A DNA stretch of 64,000 nucleotides from Aspidiotus rigidus (GCA_035079385.1 JAVHKY010000011.1:12852001-12916000); one strand, 5' to 3'; counted from the stretch's first letter, positions 51,101 to 63,400 are shown. Numbers and translations are program-made. The notes: a model not told the origin generated them from the sequence alone.

Positions 51101-54100
51101 GAATTCTATTTTAACAAGAAGGGGAGGGAAAATGAATTGTTTCCATCAATGTCATCATGCTGGCTCACAATGTCTAGGCCAGATAACCAGCTTGTCGGGC
51201 CTTTGAAAACTCTCATAGTCAAACTTTCAAGAATTTTCTCGGCCGCCCGGCCGGGTGAACACGACTTTGGTTTCCCGTACTTATGTTCCTTCCTCAAAAT
51301 GTGAATTACTCTGTTATGTATCATTATTTATTTGAAAAATCCTCATCTTACCTACCCCAAGGTAGTGAAAATATTAGAACCTTTAGTTCAAAAATTGTCA
51401 TCAGGCGTTTAGATACTGTTGTAAGTCTACCCATTTTTCAAAACATTTTTCAAGACTGATGGTAGGAGGTTTTTACTTCGAGTTTTGTAAATTTTTGTGA
51501 ACTAATATTAATAAGACCAGCGGAGAATTTGACAGTCCCTCCTCTTTCTCCCATAAGATACTTGAAGAGCCAGTCCAACCATCTCATAAGTTTCCAATCG
51601 TTATTTGGTAATCTTTTCCTAGTCTGGTAATTAAGCTACTCGCAGTATATTTATTCCTTGGAATTTCTTACGTATCCTTTTTTGTAGATTTACAGAGAGG
51701 AAGTCGTTTTGTCGCACAAATATCTTCCCCTTCAGTGGAATCAGTTCCTCATTGAGAAGTTTTTGACCTACTTCAGACCAGACAATATGAAGTGCTTTGC
51801 TATAATTTCACTAAATATTATTTTTCATTTACATATTATAATTGACCCTTATTTATTTTTACAGCATTACAATAGTCAGCAAATCATTTTCCGGGATTGT
51901 GAAGAAAATAGAGAAAATCTATGGTACAGAGTACGAAATTGAAGAAATACCGGATCAAATCATCGAGGTCTGTGACGTCCAAGTATAGCTGAAATGTACC
52001 AATATACTCTGAAAGATAACATGTTTTGAGAGTGTAGGCAGGGGAAGATCATAGAACAACAAAGAACTTCTGTTTCTCCCAAATGGGGCTTTAGGCTGAG
52101 ATCTCTCGCGCTCAAAGCGGTCGCGAAAATCATTTCAACTCTGAGGTGTAGGGTCTGGCAACTTTCTTGCAAACAGGATACATCTAACGGTACCTAGTTG
52201 ATCTAGTAATAGGATCAGAAGTTTGCGCGTTAATCCTTGTTTTCATGTCTTTTCTTTAAAATTTAGGTATCTACTAAGTTCAATCTAATATTCAGGAATA
52301 TTTTATTTACAGACATGGAACGTTGATAAGCTGATTGTTGAGCTTCAGCTTCCACCACCTAATGAATTTGAACCAAAAAACTTTGAATTGTACAAAGTTG
52401 ATAAAAAGGTATGAATACTTGAGACATGATGAGGGAAGGACCTATAGGAAAAATTCGATTCTCTCTCCTCCTAAACATCTTATTTGAAGGCACCGAAGGA
52501 TCCGCATGTTATTTATGAATCAAAGATATCAGAAATATGGTTCAAACAAGAAGATATTTTCAACTCTCCAAAACTCCACATTGAACTCGAAATTTTCAGG
52601 TATATATTTTTATTTTTCGCCTATTTCTAGCAATTTAAAATTCAATACGTATTTTCTGGGAAAATGAAACCCATTAAAACGCCTATCTCAAAAGATGAAA
52701 TAAGCAACTTGGCTTGTATGTTTGTAGAAGCTCTGTAGCCTAATCTTTATATTGTACGTATGTACTAAGCTAATTTGCTCTATACCTACATAATTATACT
52801 GGCATTTTGTTCATATCTACCTACAGTTAATTGAAAAGTACCGAACTTGAATTTTTCAAAGTCCTCAAAGTAGGTCAAGGCCACTCCTTGGTATCCCACA
52901 ACGTCATCAGAGGGTTGAAAATTCAGGCCCCGCCAATCCTTACCACGATCTCTTTTTTATGGCATATTTAGATCAGGTGGCATTGTGAGACTATCACACA
53001 TTTCTTCATTTTCAGTTCATTTATACAGCACAGTCCATTTGTACATATACTTTGGTACTTGGTATTCTCTGTGGAATTTGTATCTATTGTGGATGAATAT
53101 TTATACTCCGCACAATTGTTTGGATTCCAAATAAATATTAGTGCGGACGACCGTGGAATACTGGTAAGAGAAAAATTGAACCTAACTTATACCTTTTTCT
53201 TCTTTCTTCAATTTATTTATTTCCAAATGTGATTCAGTTATATGCCCCAATTTTTGTAGATTAGACTTACTGGTTACAATGATAAAATGTCTGTTTTGTT
53301 GGAAAAGTTGATCTCCAAAATGACGAGTCTTGTAAATGATATTGACGAGGATAGTTTCAATAGAATGCGAAACGAGGCAAGGATATTTTTGCTATGTTTA
53401 GATAGGTATTAATTTTACATTCAATTAAGTATGTTGAATAATTTTTGCAGTTTATTGACGCATTCATTGTTTCGATCGAAAGTAATCACACTTTTCAACT
53501 GAATTGGTATACTGTACAAGTACAGAATAATGGAAGATGGAATTTATATGAAGATCTTGTAGCTGCAAAAAGTAAGCACGAGTCATCTTGTTGAAATGAA
53601 TTGTTAATAAATTAATGACTCTCCTTGAATAATTAACAGACTTGCATCACAAAGATATGAAAATCTTCCTTCCAAAAGTTTTCCAGAGAATTTTTATCCG
53701 AGGTTTAATACATGGAAATACTACTAAAGATGTAGGTAATCAAGTATAGTGGTTTCTTTGAACTTCTCTCCATTCACGGTGACGTCAAGAACAAACTGGG
53801 TATTTCAATATTCAAATTTGATTGTGCTTAAAAAAAGTAAACAAACTTTTTTACATGGACTATTAAAGTCCCCAAGAAAAGAAAATTGAATTTAATCATT
53901 GGTTCAAACTTGAAAAGGAAAACATAAGTCCGAAACAAAAATACATTTTCAAATATTTGGGTACCTCCACATTCTTATTATCAACGTTCAATACCTTATC
54001 TTATTTCTTACTTCTAAATTTTGACAAATGATCTTAATATTGTTCCCTGTGTATTCTTATGGGTGTCAATAATTTTCTAAGCACCATCGCATGATACAAT

Positions 54101-57100
54101 TTGCGGTGTGACTAGATTTTTCTGAGATAAAAAGAGTAATTAAATTCTTTTATTTGTACAAGCAAAAAAAAAAAAAAAAAGAGCTTTCTTAGAAGAACAA
54201 ATTCTGGTAGGTACAAAAAAAATATAACAATCAAAAACCAATACCTGTTTTTGAAAAAAAAAGTACTTATAATATTTAATTTTGGAAGGAAAGGAAGAGT
54301 ACTCTTTAGGGTAAATACTCTAAAAAAGAGTATATCTGGTCACACTAGTAGAATATTGCGTAATATCGATCAAAATCACTCATTGTTATCACTTATGACG
54401 TCATGTGAAGAGAGTGGCTTTTGATCATAATGACTTTACTTTTCTATCCCACATTTTATTTTAGCAAGCGATGAAGCTGGTAGAGGTCATTGAAAAACCG
54501 TTCCATTCAAGTAGTGGAATGCTATTAGTAGAGTGGTTACATGCTCGAGTCGTGGAATTTACAAATGGTTGGTTCCAGAAAAGCTATTCAAATATACCAA
54601 TTTCTAAGTTTGTACTTTGATAGACCGATTTCCCGGTGACGTCACAGTGTAGATAACAGTAAGCAATAGTCAGTCAAAGTACCCATATTTGTACAAATAA
54701 ATTTGTAATCGATATTATGATTACTGGGCCAATCATGATATTGATTTTCATAAGAATACATAGGGAACAATTTGATCACAATAAAATATATAGTCTAGGC
54801 AAACTAGACAATAAAAAAGAATTTTTTGGTAGAGAACGGGTCTTTGCTGAAATGTGTAGAGGAAGGTATCGAAAAGTACCTAAAAAACCCCCACTCCCTA
54901 AAGGCTGGACAAAATTCTTTGTGGCACGGTTTGGCCCCCCAAATTCAATTTTCGGACTATTTCTCAAGAACTAAGCGTTTTACCAGAAAATGTTTCGAAC
55001 AAAAGATGTTCCTCTTGAAATTTCGAATAAAATGATGTATAGAAAGTCCAGTTTAGACCGAATAGTCAGCTCAAAAATTCCCTCGAAGTAATATAGTTTT
55101 CAAAATTTAGACAAAATTTATCAAATTTTTGCTGATATCTCGGAAAAATCAACTTCTAGAAGAAAATGTATAGGAAGGAAACATTTTCTTTATAGTATTT
55201 CTTATAAAATAACTTAAGTTTACAATTGAGCAAATGTAATACATAATATCTTCTGTAGAACAAGCGGAAATAGAAGAAATTTATTGTAGAATTAATTCTC
55301 ATCTAGGTACTGTATTTAGCTATAAGAATATTAAAATTTAGCTATCAAGACTACAACAGGATAAAGATGGAATTATTCATCCATATCTGGTAGTACTCGC
55401 ATTTTTTGTATATTCTTCTTTGTGTGATACGCAGTAATATTTTTAGCAGATGTGATATCAAGCTGATTAGTCTGGAATTGTTGCAGCTTTCCGTTTTTTG
55501 CTTCTTGGGAATTGTTATGAACTTTCATCGAAGCCATTCTTCTGGTATTGTTCCGCTAATGTAGATTCTGTTGTATAGTCTCGTCAGTTTTCCAATGCTG
55601 TGTTCATCCAACACTTTCAGTAATTCTGCTATCATTCCATCCGATCCAGGGGCCTTTCTTACTGGAGTATTCCTTATTGCGCTTTCTACTTCGGATTGAA
55701 GGATTGCTAGTCCTTCTTCTGCAGTGACTTCCACGGATTCTCTATCATCTTCAAACAGTTTCTCAATATAACTGGTCCACTCCACAACCAGACTGCTTTC
55801 CTCCACAATTATGTTTCCCTCTTGGTTTCTCATAAGGTTTCTTTGGTCTGTAAATTCCGGCAGTTTCCTTCAGTTTCTTGTGTAGTTGATATTCGTTGTG
55901 TTTTTCTATTAGTTGTTCAATTTCTTCACAAGATTTAAAATAAAATTCTTCTTTTGCTATTTTTACTGCCTTTTTGACCTTCCTCTGGGTCTCTCTGTAT
56001 TTTCGCTCATCCTTGTTCTTGTATTTCCTTCTTTCGTCTACGAGTTCCAGAATTTCTTCTGTTATCCATGCGTTCTCCTTTTTTCGCTCCCTTTTGCCCA
56101 GGACTTCTTCAGCCGATTGCAATATTACATTCTTCATCCGCGTACTAGTTTTTTCGACATCATTATTTCCTATTTCCTGTTCGGAAATACCTTGTAATTT
56201 ATGGCTTATATTTTCTCTTACCTTTCGTTTGACCTCTGATTGTTATAGTTTTAACGTATTTATAAACTGTTTTGAGGCTTTCTTAATTTTCTTCGATCGG
56301 GTTTTAACCTTCACCGCAAGAAGTATATGATCTGAATTTATATCTGCACTAGGATACGTTTCTGCGGCTTCTACCGAGTTTCTGAAACGCTTTTTGACCA
56401 TTATGTAGTCTATTTGGTTTCCGAGTAACAAATCTTCACTATCAGTCGGAGCTTTCCACGTATATAACTTTCTTTTTGGGAGCTGAAACCACGTATTGGT
56501 CTAATGATAAGTTGTTGTTCCTGACAAAATTGGATGAGGCGTTCACCGCGTTCGATTTGTTCTCCTAAGCCGAAAGGTTCGGCAATTGTTCCTGTTGGAC
56601 CTCTTCCAACCTTAGCATTCATATCTCCAATCACAAGTGACATTGTGATTTTTGCAGGTTTTGATAAGAATTCCCTATTGTCACATTTTACAGCCACAGA
56701 AGATGAAGAAGCAAACAAAATGTGTGTAGAATAAACTTTATTTATAAGAAATACTATAAAGAAAATGTTTCCTTCCTATACATTTTCTTCTAGAAGTTGA
56801 TTTTTCGGAGATATCAGCAAAAATTTGATAAATTTTGTCTAAATTTTGAAAACTATATTACTTCGAGGGAATTTTTGAGCTGACTATTCGGTCTAAGCTG
56901 GACTTTCTATACATCATTTTATTTGAAATTTCAAGAGGAACATCTTTTGTTCGACACATTTTCTTGTAAAATGCTTAGTTCTTGAGAAATAGTCCAAAAA
57001 CTGAATTTGGGGGTCCAAAACGTGCCACAAAAAATTTTCCCCAGCCTTTAGGGAGTGGGGGTTTTTTAGGTACTTTTCGATACCTTCCTCTACACATTTC

Positions 57101-59198
57101 AGCAAACACCCGTTCTCTACCAAAAAATTCTTTTTTAAGCTCATTTTGTGTCTAATTTGATAAGACTAATAGGTATTCAAAGACAAGATTTTTGTATGTA
57201 TTAAAGATCTTTATCCAGAATGATCTAGAAGTTCTGTGGAATTAAAATATTATATAGCTTCGAATGCTTTGATTGCTAATATGTAATTCTTGTTTTTGAA
57301 TACTATATAGTGAATGGTTGATTCTTATGGGATTCTAAAATGGGTGCTCCAAAGCCAGAGCAGAGAACAAGCATCCAACCAAAATTGAAGATGTTGACAT
57401 CACGGGGAATCGGTCTATACCATTTAGACGAGCAAATCAAAATTCAAAAGAAAGAACAAAAGATAGTGGAGAGAAAATCTTCACATTTTGGTCCTCCGAT
57501 ATCAATACTGTTGTAGTATGAATTGAATCTCTCTTGTTGTTTCAGAACCACATTTTATACATCCAATTTTGAATACAGTAAGCGATAGGTACGCCTATTC
57601 AGCCTATTTTCAATTTCATACTGAGCCATCCAATTTTTATGACGTGGTGACTTCTGTTTTCTTTTCCATCATTGTACAATCTTGTCAGAAAATTCAACCT
57701 AAACAAATTGATGTACGTTTTTTTCTTTTAAATATGGATATTTTAAGAGCTCAATGTATTTCAATTATATGGGACGGACGCCCTTTTGACAGAAAGATCT
57801 TCAATTACACAACGGTACTTACTGAATCAAGTGGACTAGAGTGAGAGTTGTTTCACCTAAGTATCATGCTATTATTATATCACCTAATCACGTTCTTGTA
57901 ATTGATGAATTTATTTTATGATCAATCAGTTGAGTTAGCTACTCTTTGTGGGATATACTTCTCTTCATCTCCGTCTGCTCATTCTATCATAATCAGAACT
58001 TGGATTGTCAACTTACTTTCTTGATCAATCACAAGAAAGCCATGATAATACCCTATAGGTCTTTCTTATGAATACTTTTGGTCTTTTTCAGCCTCGCATT
58101 TGGAGAGTTATGTGTTTAAAGTTGACTACGTTCAATGTGGAGGGATTTATCATCATGACAATGTCAGATAAGCAACCGCAAGTGATGGATTCAATAGTGG
58201 AGGAGTTTTTGACCAATGTACCTGTACGTTTGAATATCTACAGTGTCACGTTTGTATTCTGAGACGATATTCATTTGAAATTCGTCATACTTGATATATT
58301 ATTGTTTTGAAATTTGTTTTCAGAGTATGTTAATGAGTATACCGCGCAGAACTTTTGAGAAATTGAAAAAAAGTCTCGAAGCAAAAGATTATGTACAGCC
58401 TACTGATTTGGAAAAGTTGTCTGAACAATATTTTCATGAAATCAGGAATCTAAGTTATGATTTCAAGAGGAAGGAGAGCGAGGTTCAAATTTTACGTTCA
58501 TTACACAAGACAGATGTTTTGAATTTTTTTGAGGTCAGAATGACAAACTTATTACCATACTTTATTAGGTGCTAAATCTACAAGATGAAAAATATGGGTT
58601 TGAATGTTTTTTTTTTTTTTTTTTCTGCATCAGGAGATGTTACTTGCTTCATCCCCAAGACGATGTAAATTGGTTATGTACGTGTTTCCTAAAGGAAAAA
58701 AACAAAGAAGATTTCATATGACTGATGATCTACCTGCTGGTGTGAGTATCTATAATCAAGGACATAAAGAAGTGAAGATGACATAGAAGGGTAATGAATT
58801 CAAAAAGATTGGAATAAGATGCGGATGTCAGAGCACATTAAGTTAATCATGGCTTTTCACGTTTTCATCTTCTCCACCATATTTTAGTAGCCTTTGTAAA
58901 ATCACTGAACGTATCTCCCCCATCATATTTACTTCAATATTTCTCTCCTTCTCTCTTTGAGAAATACTTGCAACTTTGTATTGTCTAGAATTCTACATTG
59001 TGATACATCAAACTTCCCTCAAGCAGTGAACTACTTTAGCGACACCTTTCTTTGTTGTTGCTACATTACAATTATTGTTGTCTGTTTTAGGATGTTTGGC
59101 TCGAGGATATCAATACATTTCAAAGTAATTTGAATTTGCTTCCTCGTACCATTTATCCAAAGCCTCAGTCAAGTGTACCACTAGACCAGATTCATTAG
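45097..59198 (+). CDS. gene C: secreted IDE-like pseudoprotease (M16A), complete, 22 exons
   Basis: Exons: 45097-45164, 45309-45472, 47463-47673, 48023-48204, 48281-48424, 49710-49927, 50005-50202, 50884-51030, 51688-51791, 51865-51967, 52313-52408, 52490-52599, 53016-53163, 53260-53376, 53451-53571, 53640-53731, 54465-54567, 57546-57712, 58092-58223, 58324-58533, 58634-58741, 59091-59198. In-frame product of 1016 residues. The region after exon 9 keeps an IDE-like ITIVSKSF segment. Zinc motif HxxEH is NLVMH (91-95): only the second His stays; the third ligand is Arg177. GPGSL is kept at 342-346. The leader MFKQEIVVIIIMSFWIANF precedes a GTAAGT donor. Exon 14 ends at a GC donor (GCAAGG at 53377). 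The last exon is twelve codons longer than in A and B (ends PLDQIH). Introns 2, 5 and 17 are enlarged by a LINE plus MITE, a TIR element, and a TIR element carrying RTE sequence. AATAAA at 59251. Confidence 0.87.
45510..47350 (-). mobile_element. Jockey-like LINE fragment in intron 2 of gene C, split by a MITE
   Basis: On the minus strand the RT motif NGVPQGSFLS lies at about 47270-47302, a degenerate YADD box reads YVKD at 47189-47200, then SILSIANWLL-like and the typical thumb segment EIKTKNLRALNVLKYL at 46875-46930. RNRRLNQVIRLY-like C-terminal sequence is visible near 46640-46700, and LINE-type C-terminal sequence (PPSRNLPYTSP) at 45800-45830. The MITE at 46192-46570 interrupts it. Several frameshifts make it dead. 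Confidence 0.65.
46192..46570. mobile_element. foldback MITE, 379 bp, copy 2
   Basis: Near-complete inverted repeat: CACTGAACAGCTATCCTGTT at the left against AACAGGATAGCTGTTCGGTAGTG at the right (shown here only in its matching part), continuing through TTACGTGATTC, ACTTTTCAACGCTGAACAC, ATCCGTTGTCCGTTT, GCTAGCACGTCA and CTTGCCGCGCG. It shares the CCGTTGTCCGTTTTT and CGCTGA.CAC blocks with the element at 21541-21920, and the two are the same length within one base. It sits inside the LINE fragment. Confidence 0.85.
48669..49514. mobile_element. TIR element of about 846 bp in intron 5 of gene C
   Basis: GGACATAAATTGGATCAAAG at 48669 and its complement CTTTGATCCAATTTATGTCC ending 49514 start inverted arms of about 110 bp that include GATGGAATATCTCT.AAATGG and GGTGGAGCTTCGC. 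No transposase is coded; the interior 48830-49150 is T-rich. Internal sequence near 49300 (AAGGAACAACTTTTGT) resembles the arms of the larger element at 54812-57138, so the two may be related families. Confidence 0.75.
54812..57138. mobile_element. long-TIR element carrying RTE-type LINE sequence, intron 17 of gene C
   Basis: Arms of about 410 bp at 54812-55218 and 56730-57138 are inverted copies (for example AAGAATTTTTTGGTAGAGAA and TTTATAGTATTTCTTATAAA) with about 95 percent identity by eye. The 1.5-kb interior encodes, on the minus strand, pieces of an RTE-like LINE: endonuclease segments GDMNAKVG and ERGERLIQFCQEQQLII (56718-56530), QIDYIMVKKRFRNSV and SDHILLAVKVK (56400-56290), then a linker and the RT start PVRKAPGSDGM near 55650. 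No transposase is seen, so it would need one in trans. Confidence 0.8.
55525..56718 (-). pseudogene. RTE-type LINE ORF2 fragment (endonuclease to RT start)
   Basis: Four overlapping minus-strand frames, in the order 56718-56410, 56431-56243, 56137-55763 and 55833-55525, follow the order of an RTE/BovB-type protein: AP-endonuclease with GDMNAKVG and SDH motifs, a basic linker with KRERKKENAWITEEILELVD, and RT region 1 (KAPGSDG, then GTIPEEW). RT catalytic box is missing, so the copy is cut at both ends exactly within the TIR element. Confidence 0.75.
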
Positions 59199-59250
59199 AA
59201 GAACTTATGTACATTTTGATTCATCATAATAATATTATTATACTTGTACA

Positions 59251-59256
59251 AATAAA
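59251..59256 (+). terminator. poly(A) signal of gene C
   Basis: AATAAA fifty-two bases after the stop codon of gene C. Confidence 0.45.
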
Positions 59257-60392
59257 TTATTGAGTCCTAAATAGGAGATAGATTATTATCTATAACAGTT
59301 TTTATTTAAGGGAATAAAATAATAGTCATTGTGTTATGAAGAGAATCTGTTTCTTCTTGCCCAGAAAATTTCTCCCAATGGCTAATTTTCCTTTTGTTCT
59401 TCCCTCTAGTTCATAATATTATCTACTCATTATTAATACTTAATGCATTTCTCTAAATGGGTGAAGAAAAATGTATTCCTCAAAGCATTGCCTACTCTTT
59501 TATGAATCAGTGACAATATTGTTAGAGTGGAAGTGTAGGGGGAAGGGTTTGTGTGGAGGATATCCAAAGAAAAAATGCTCAGTGGTCACTACAAAAATGT
59601 TAGTTTAATTTCTCATTTGTTTCTACTTGGAAGTACGGCAGTGCGACCTAAACGAGCTATAAGCTTTTGCACAACTCACCCGATGAAAAGTTTCTTGTTA
59701 TATGGACAATGTCGATGAGCTCCTGCCGAGAAAAATTGGTCTCATATAGCTGACATTTTACAAAATTCTTGACAGAACAACTGACCACGCCACGTTTTGA
59801 AATATGACCGATCAGAACGCTTAAAAAATGGCAATATTGTACCATTTGTTGCAAAAATGGCGTTGCAATGGCATTGACAAAATTTTTACCAGCAAAAACG
59901 AATGAATGTTTGTTGTTCCGAGGCACTTGGGCCGCAGAAGATATTGACACATAAGATTGACGATCAAAATGAATTTTGAAAAATTTTACCGTAGCGATTG
60001 AAAACCTTGTATGTGTTGTGGAAAGAAGGGCCCAACCTTCTTTGCAAAATTTCACCAGAATGAGTTCTTGTAAAAAGGTCGACGGATGAAATACATAATG
60101 ATGAGAGAGAATCTGGAAAAATTATTCTGCAAGAAATGAATCAAGCGAGGAAAGTGGAAATGAGTATGAAAGAGACTGTTTGATTTTGAACAGCTGTTTT
60201 GTTAGAAAATAACGATACATATGTTTGTTGGCTGCGTAATACCTATACTTCACACTGATGAAAAAAAAACTGTAGCCTACTGTACCTCAATTTTGGTCTT
60301 CCGTCTCTTATCTCCATAGTATTGAAAGTACCTTTATTTACATCCATTTTCAAGATAACCTTTGAGTACACATTTGTGTAGACTGATCAAAA
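59257..60392. other. spacer between genes C and D
   Basis: No coding exon recognised. The minus-strand open frame of 132 codons at 59657-60055 lacks motifs and has no leader or flanking splice signals that I trust; left uncalled. The promoter of D should lie here. Confidence 0.4.
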
Positions 60393-60466
60393 ATGCTCAA
60401 GTTTCATATCATTTCAAAAATTGTGGTTGTGTTTCTTTGGATGAAAAATATCAGGATGGTCGAAAT
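60393..60466 (+). CDS. gene D exon 1: signal-peptide or membrane-anchor exon
   Basis: Twenty-four codons plus two bases from ATG 60393 to a GTAAGT donor at 60467. Hydrophobic core IISKIVVVFLW, followed by basic residues (MKNIRM) with no clear cleavage site, so an uncleaved anchor is also possible. Confidence 0.6.
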
Positions 60467-63400
60467 GTAAGTTTAGGTACCTAATTTTAACAATAGCGAA
60501 AGATGCATAATTATTACATGTCCTTTTCATGCAATAGTACTTGAGGTGGAAAAATATTTGATAGAATTTTGTTGGAAATTTTTCTAACAATCTACTCAGT
60601 CAAGTTGAAACTCATTTTCAAGAGTTTTGTAAATATATGTGATTCTGCATCTACCTAGATCTGAATGCTAGGCTAGTCAACTCTCATCCACTTTTAGATT
60701 CGAATTTTATGATTTTTCTTCTTTTTTTTTCACTTTCTAGCGAAGAAGTTCCATCTATAAGTTGTGTTATTGAAAGGTACGAGGATATTCAGAAACCTCC
60801 AAAAGACAGGCGGTCATACAGAGGTTTGAAACTTGGCAATGAGATGAAGGTGCTACTAATTCATGATCCGGTCCCGGAAAAATCCGCCGTGTCTATGGTA
60901 GTTGGAGTCGGTGAGTTATGTTATACACTTTTGGGAAATATTGAATTAACGTGGAGTACCCACCTACCTTTTTCAGCCAATAGAAATCTTGATGGTGAAG
61001 TCATAAGGGTAGTATGGGTTAAGCTTGAGAGAATAATTCAGGATTTTCAGACTGTTTAATGATGGTACATTGATAGATATAGCTCAAGAGTTGTCCAATG
61101 TGACGCCTTGAAGACTCTCATTTGCATTACCACCCTCCAGAGATTCTTCCAAACCTTACTTTTAGAACTATGTAGTTCATGACTATCAAATGGGATGAGA
61201 GAGTTTCATGGAAAAATCCAAATTAGGTACTGAAGCCAGAGATGGTCAATGTTATAAATGCGCAGTAATTTATATTTATCATTCAACAAGAATGATGAAT
61301 CAGGCTAGGTATGTAGGTATATGATGATATTATAGGCACGCTGTCCTCTAAATTCACATCTCTTGCCGATCTTGGCACTACTTTACTCTGCAACTCTTCT
61401 TCCTAAGTGTCTCGAATAGCATACATTAATTTAAAGTGAGTCAAATTTATGTAGCACAGGTTCCCTAAATGACTCCCGAGAGGTACCCGGTATAGCAAAT
61501 CTCCTCACGAATTTGCTGATGGTGGCCAGCCAAAGTCATTCAGTGGGATGTGAGTTTGAAAAAATTGTGCGACACAGTAAAGGTAACGTGGATTATATAT
61601 CTACATTGGACAGTCAAAGCTTCAGTTTTGATGTCGACCCAAACCAATTAGCGGATACATTGGACAGGTATGTTGAACACAGAAAAGCAGAGGTAAAATT
61701 ACAAGTATTCGAGAATCACTAATATAGTACTCACTTTATAAGATTTGCAGAGTTCTTTACAGAGCCGCTTGTGAATGATTTGCCAAATGAAGTCTTAGAA
61801 AGTTATATCGATATCATACAGGAAGAGTACTTTGAGAATATGCAAAATGAAGAGTTTCGCATTGTAGAAGTTGAAAGGTCTGTTAGTAAGAAGAATCATG
61901 CCTACTACCATCTTCATAATGGTGAGTTGTCCATTTGATTTGGAAGAAAAGATCCTTCCGAAGAAATGATTCTAAAAACAATGCTGGTATGTTCTAAGGA
62001 AATGAAGAGACATTTTACCAACATGCAAAAACAATTATGCCTCAGAAAAAAGGGAGAAACAAACGTTTGGTTCCTAATAAAGTCGACTCATTGAAAGAAA
62101 AAGTCCGTCATTTTCATTCTGTGTGGCATTCGTCCAATATAATGACGTTAGTTGTCTTGGGAAAAGGTGAGAATTTTACAGCAAAGCAAAATAAAACACG
62201 TGGTGAACTTTTTGAATTTTTATATTTTGCAGAAAGTCTCGATGAATTAGAAGAACTAGTTGTGCCTTTATTTGGAAAAGTCAAAAATGAGAATACAAAA
62301 CAAGTCTTGTATACTCTCGAGTACCATCCGTGGGGGCCGGAGCAAGTAAAGAATAAAATTTTCGTGGTGCCTTTATCAGATAATTACAGGATTCTGAATG
62401 TCAATTTTCCTATTCCGGACATTCGCACTCACTACAAATCGGGGGCAAGTTTAATTTTTGAAGAATTTCTGTATATTTTATGAGCATTCAGATTGATAGA
62501 ATCGATTTATTTTGATTTACATCTAGGCAGAAGTGTACATTAATCAAATGATGAATCAGCAGGGTCCAGGAAGTTTGTTTTCAGTGCTCCAGAAGAAGAA
62601 CCTCTGCAGACAATTGGATGCTGATAGCGATTGTCATTCTGGCTTTGGATTTTACACCATAAGTTGTGATATAACCAGTACGGGTGTAGAACGTGTCGAT
62701 GAAATTTTGAGTCTAATTTTTCAGGTATACCATCTATCGAGTGTCGTAGATTGTCATCTAGCCTTTCACATCTCAGTTTGCGGAATCAATACTGTCGACC
62801 TGATGTCGCATACCTATTATCCTGATTGAAATTCTCTACGCCGCATTGACATACATGGGGACTACCCTGATAACGTTTTAGGCAGGGCAAGTATTGTTAT
62901 ATTCTAGCTCGTAGGTTCTGGAGAGGGCATTGTTGGGGAGAGGGGTGAAAATTCATTCAGGTAGAACTTGGAAAGATGTTGACTTCAGAGCCAATACATA
63001 TCTTGTAATGTGAGTACTTGTATATTAACCAAACAAGTCTCAATGAAAGGGAGAAAATGGGGTAACGTTTCCTCCTCTCTGACTTATTGTCGCTCCCACG
63101 ATCCCAATTGACCTTGGACGCAGACGATAGGACATGCGAAAGTGGCCGTGGGTCTTTATTTTCTTCAATCCCCATCTCTTTCCCTTCACTGTGAGCCTCG
63201 AGCATTTAAGAAGATTCTTGAATGGGCCAAGACACCAAAAAATCTATTTTTTCAAACATGAGAGATTATTTTCCTTTCTTGCCTTGGAAATTCTTCTGTT
63301 ATATTTTCTCCTCTCTAAATTTCCATGAATTGACATTACATGAAACCCATGACACCCGTAAAGAATAGAACAAAAGAAAACTGACAAATAATCGGAGCAA

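Noticed and set aside
54717..54974. 85-codon frame in intron 17 of gene C
   Set aside because: It covers the left arm of the TIR element, and its mirror image appears at 56914-57144.
59657..60055. 132-codon minus-strand frame between genes C and D
   Set aside because: No known motif and no supporting splice or regulatory context; could be tested by transcript data but is not supportable here.
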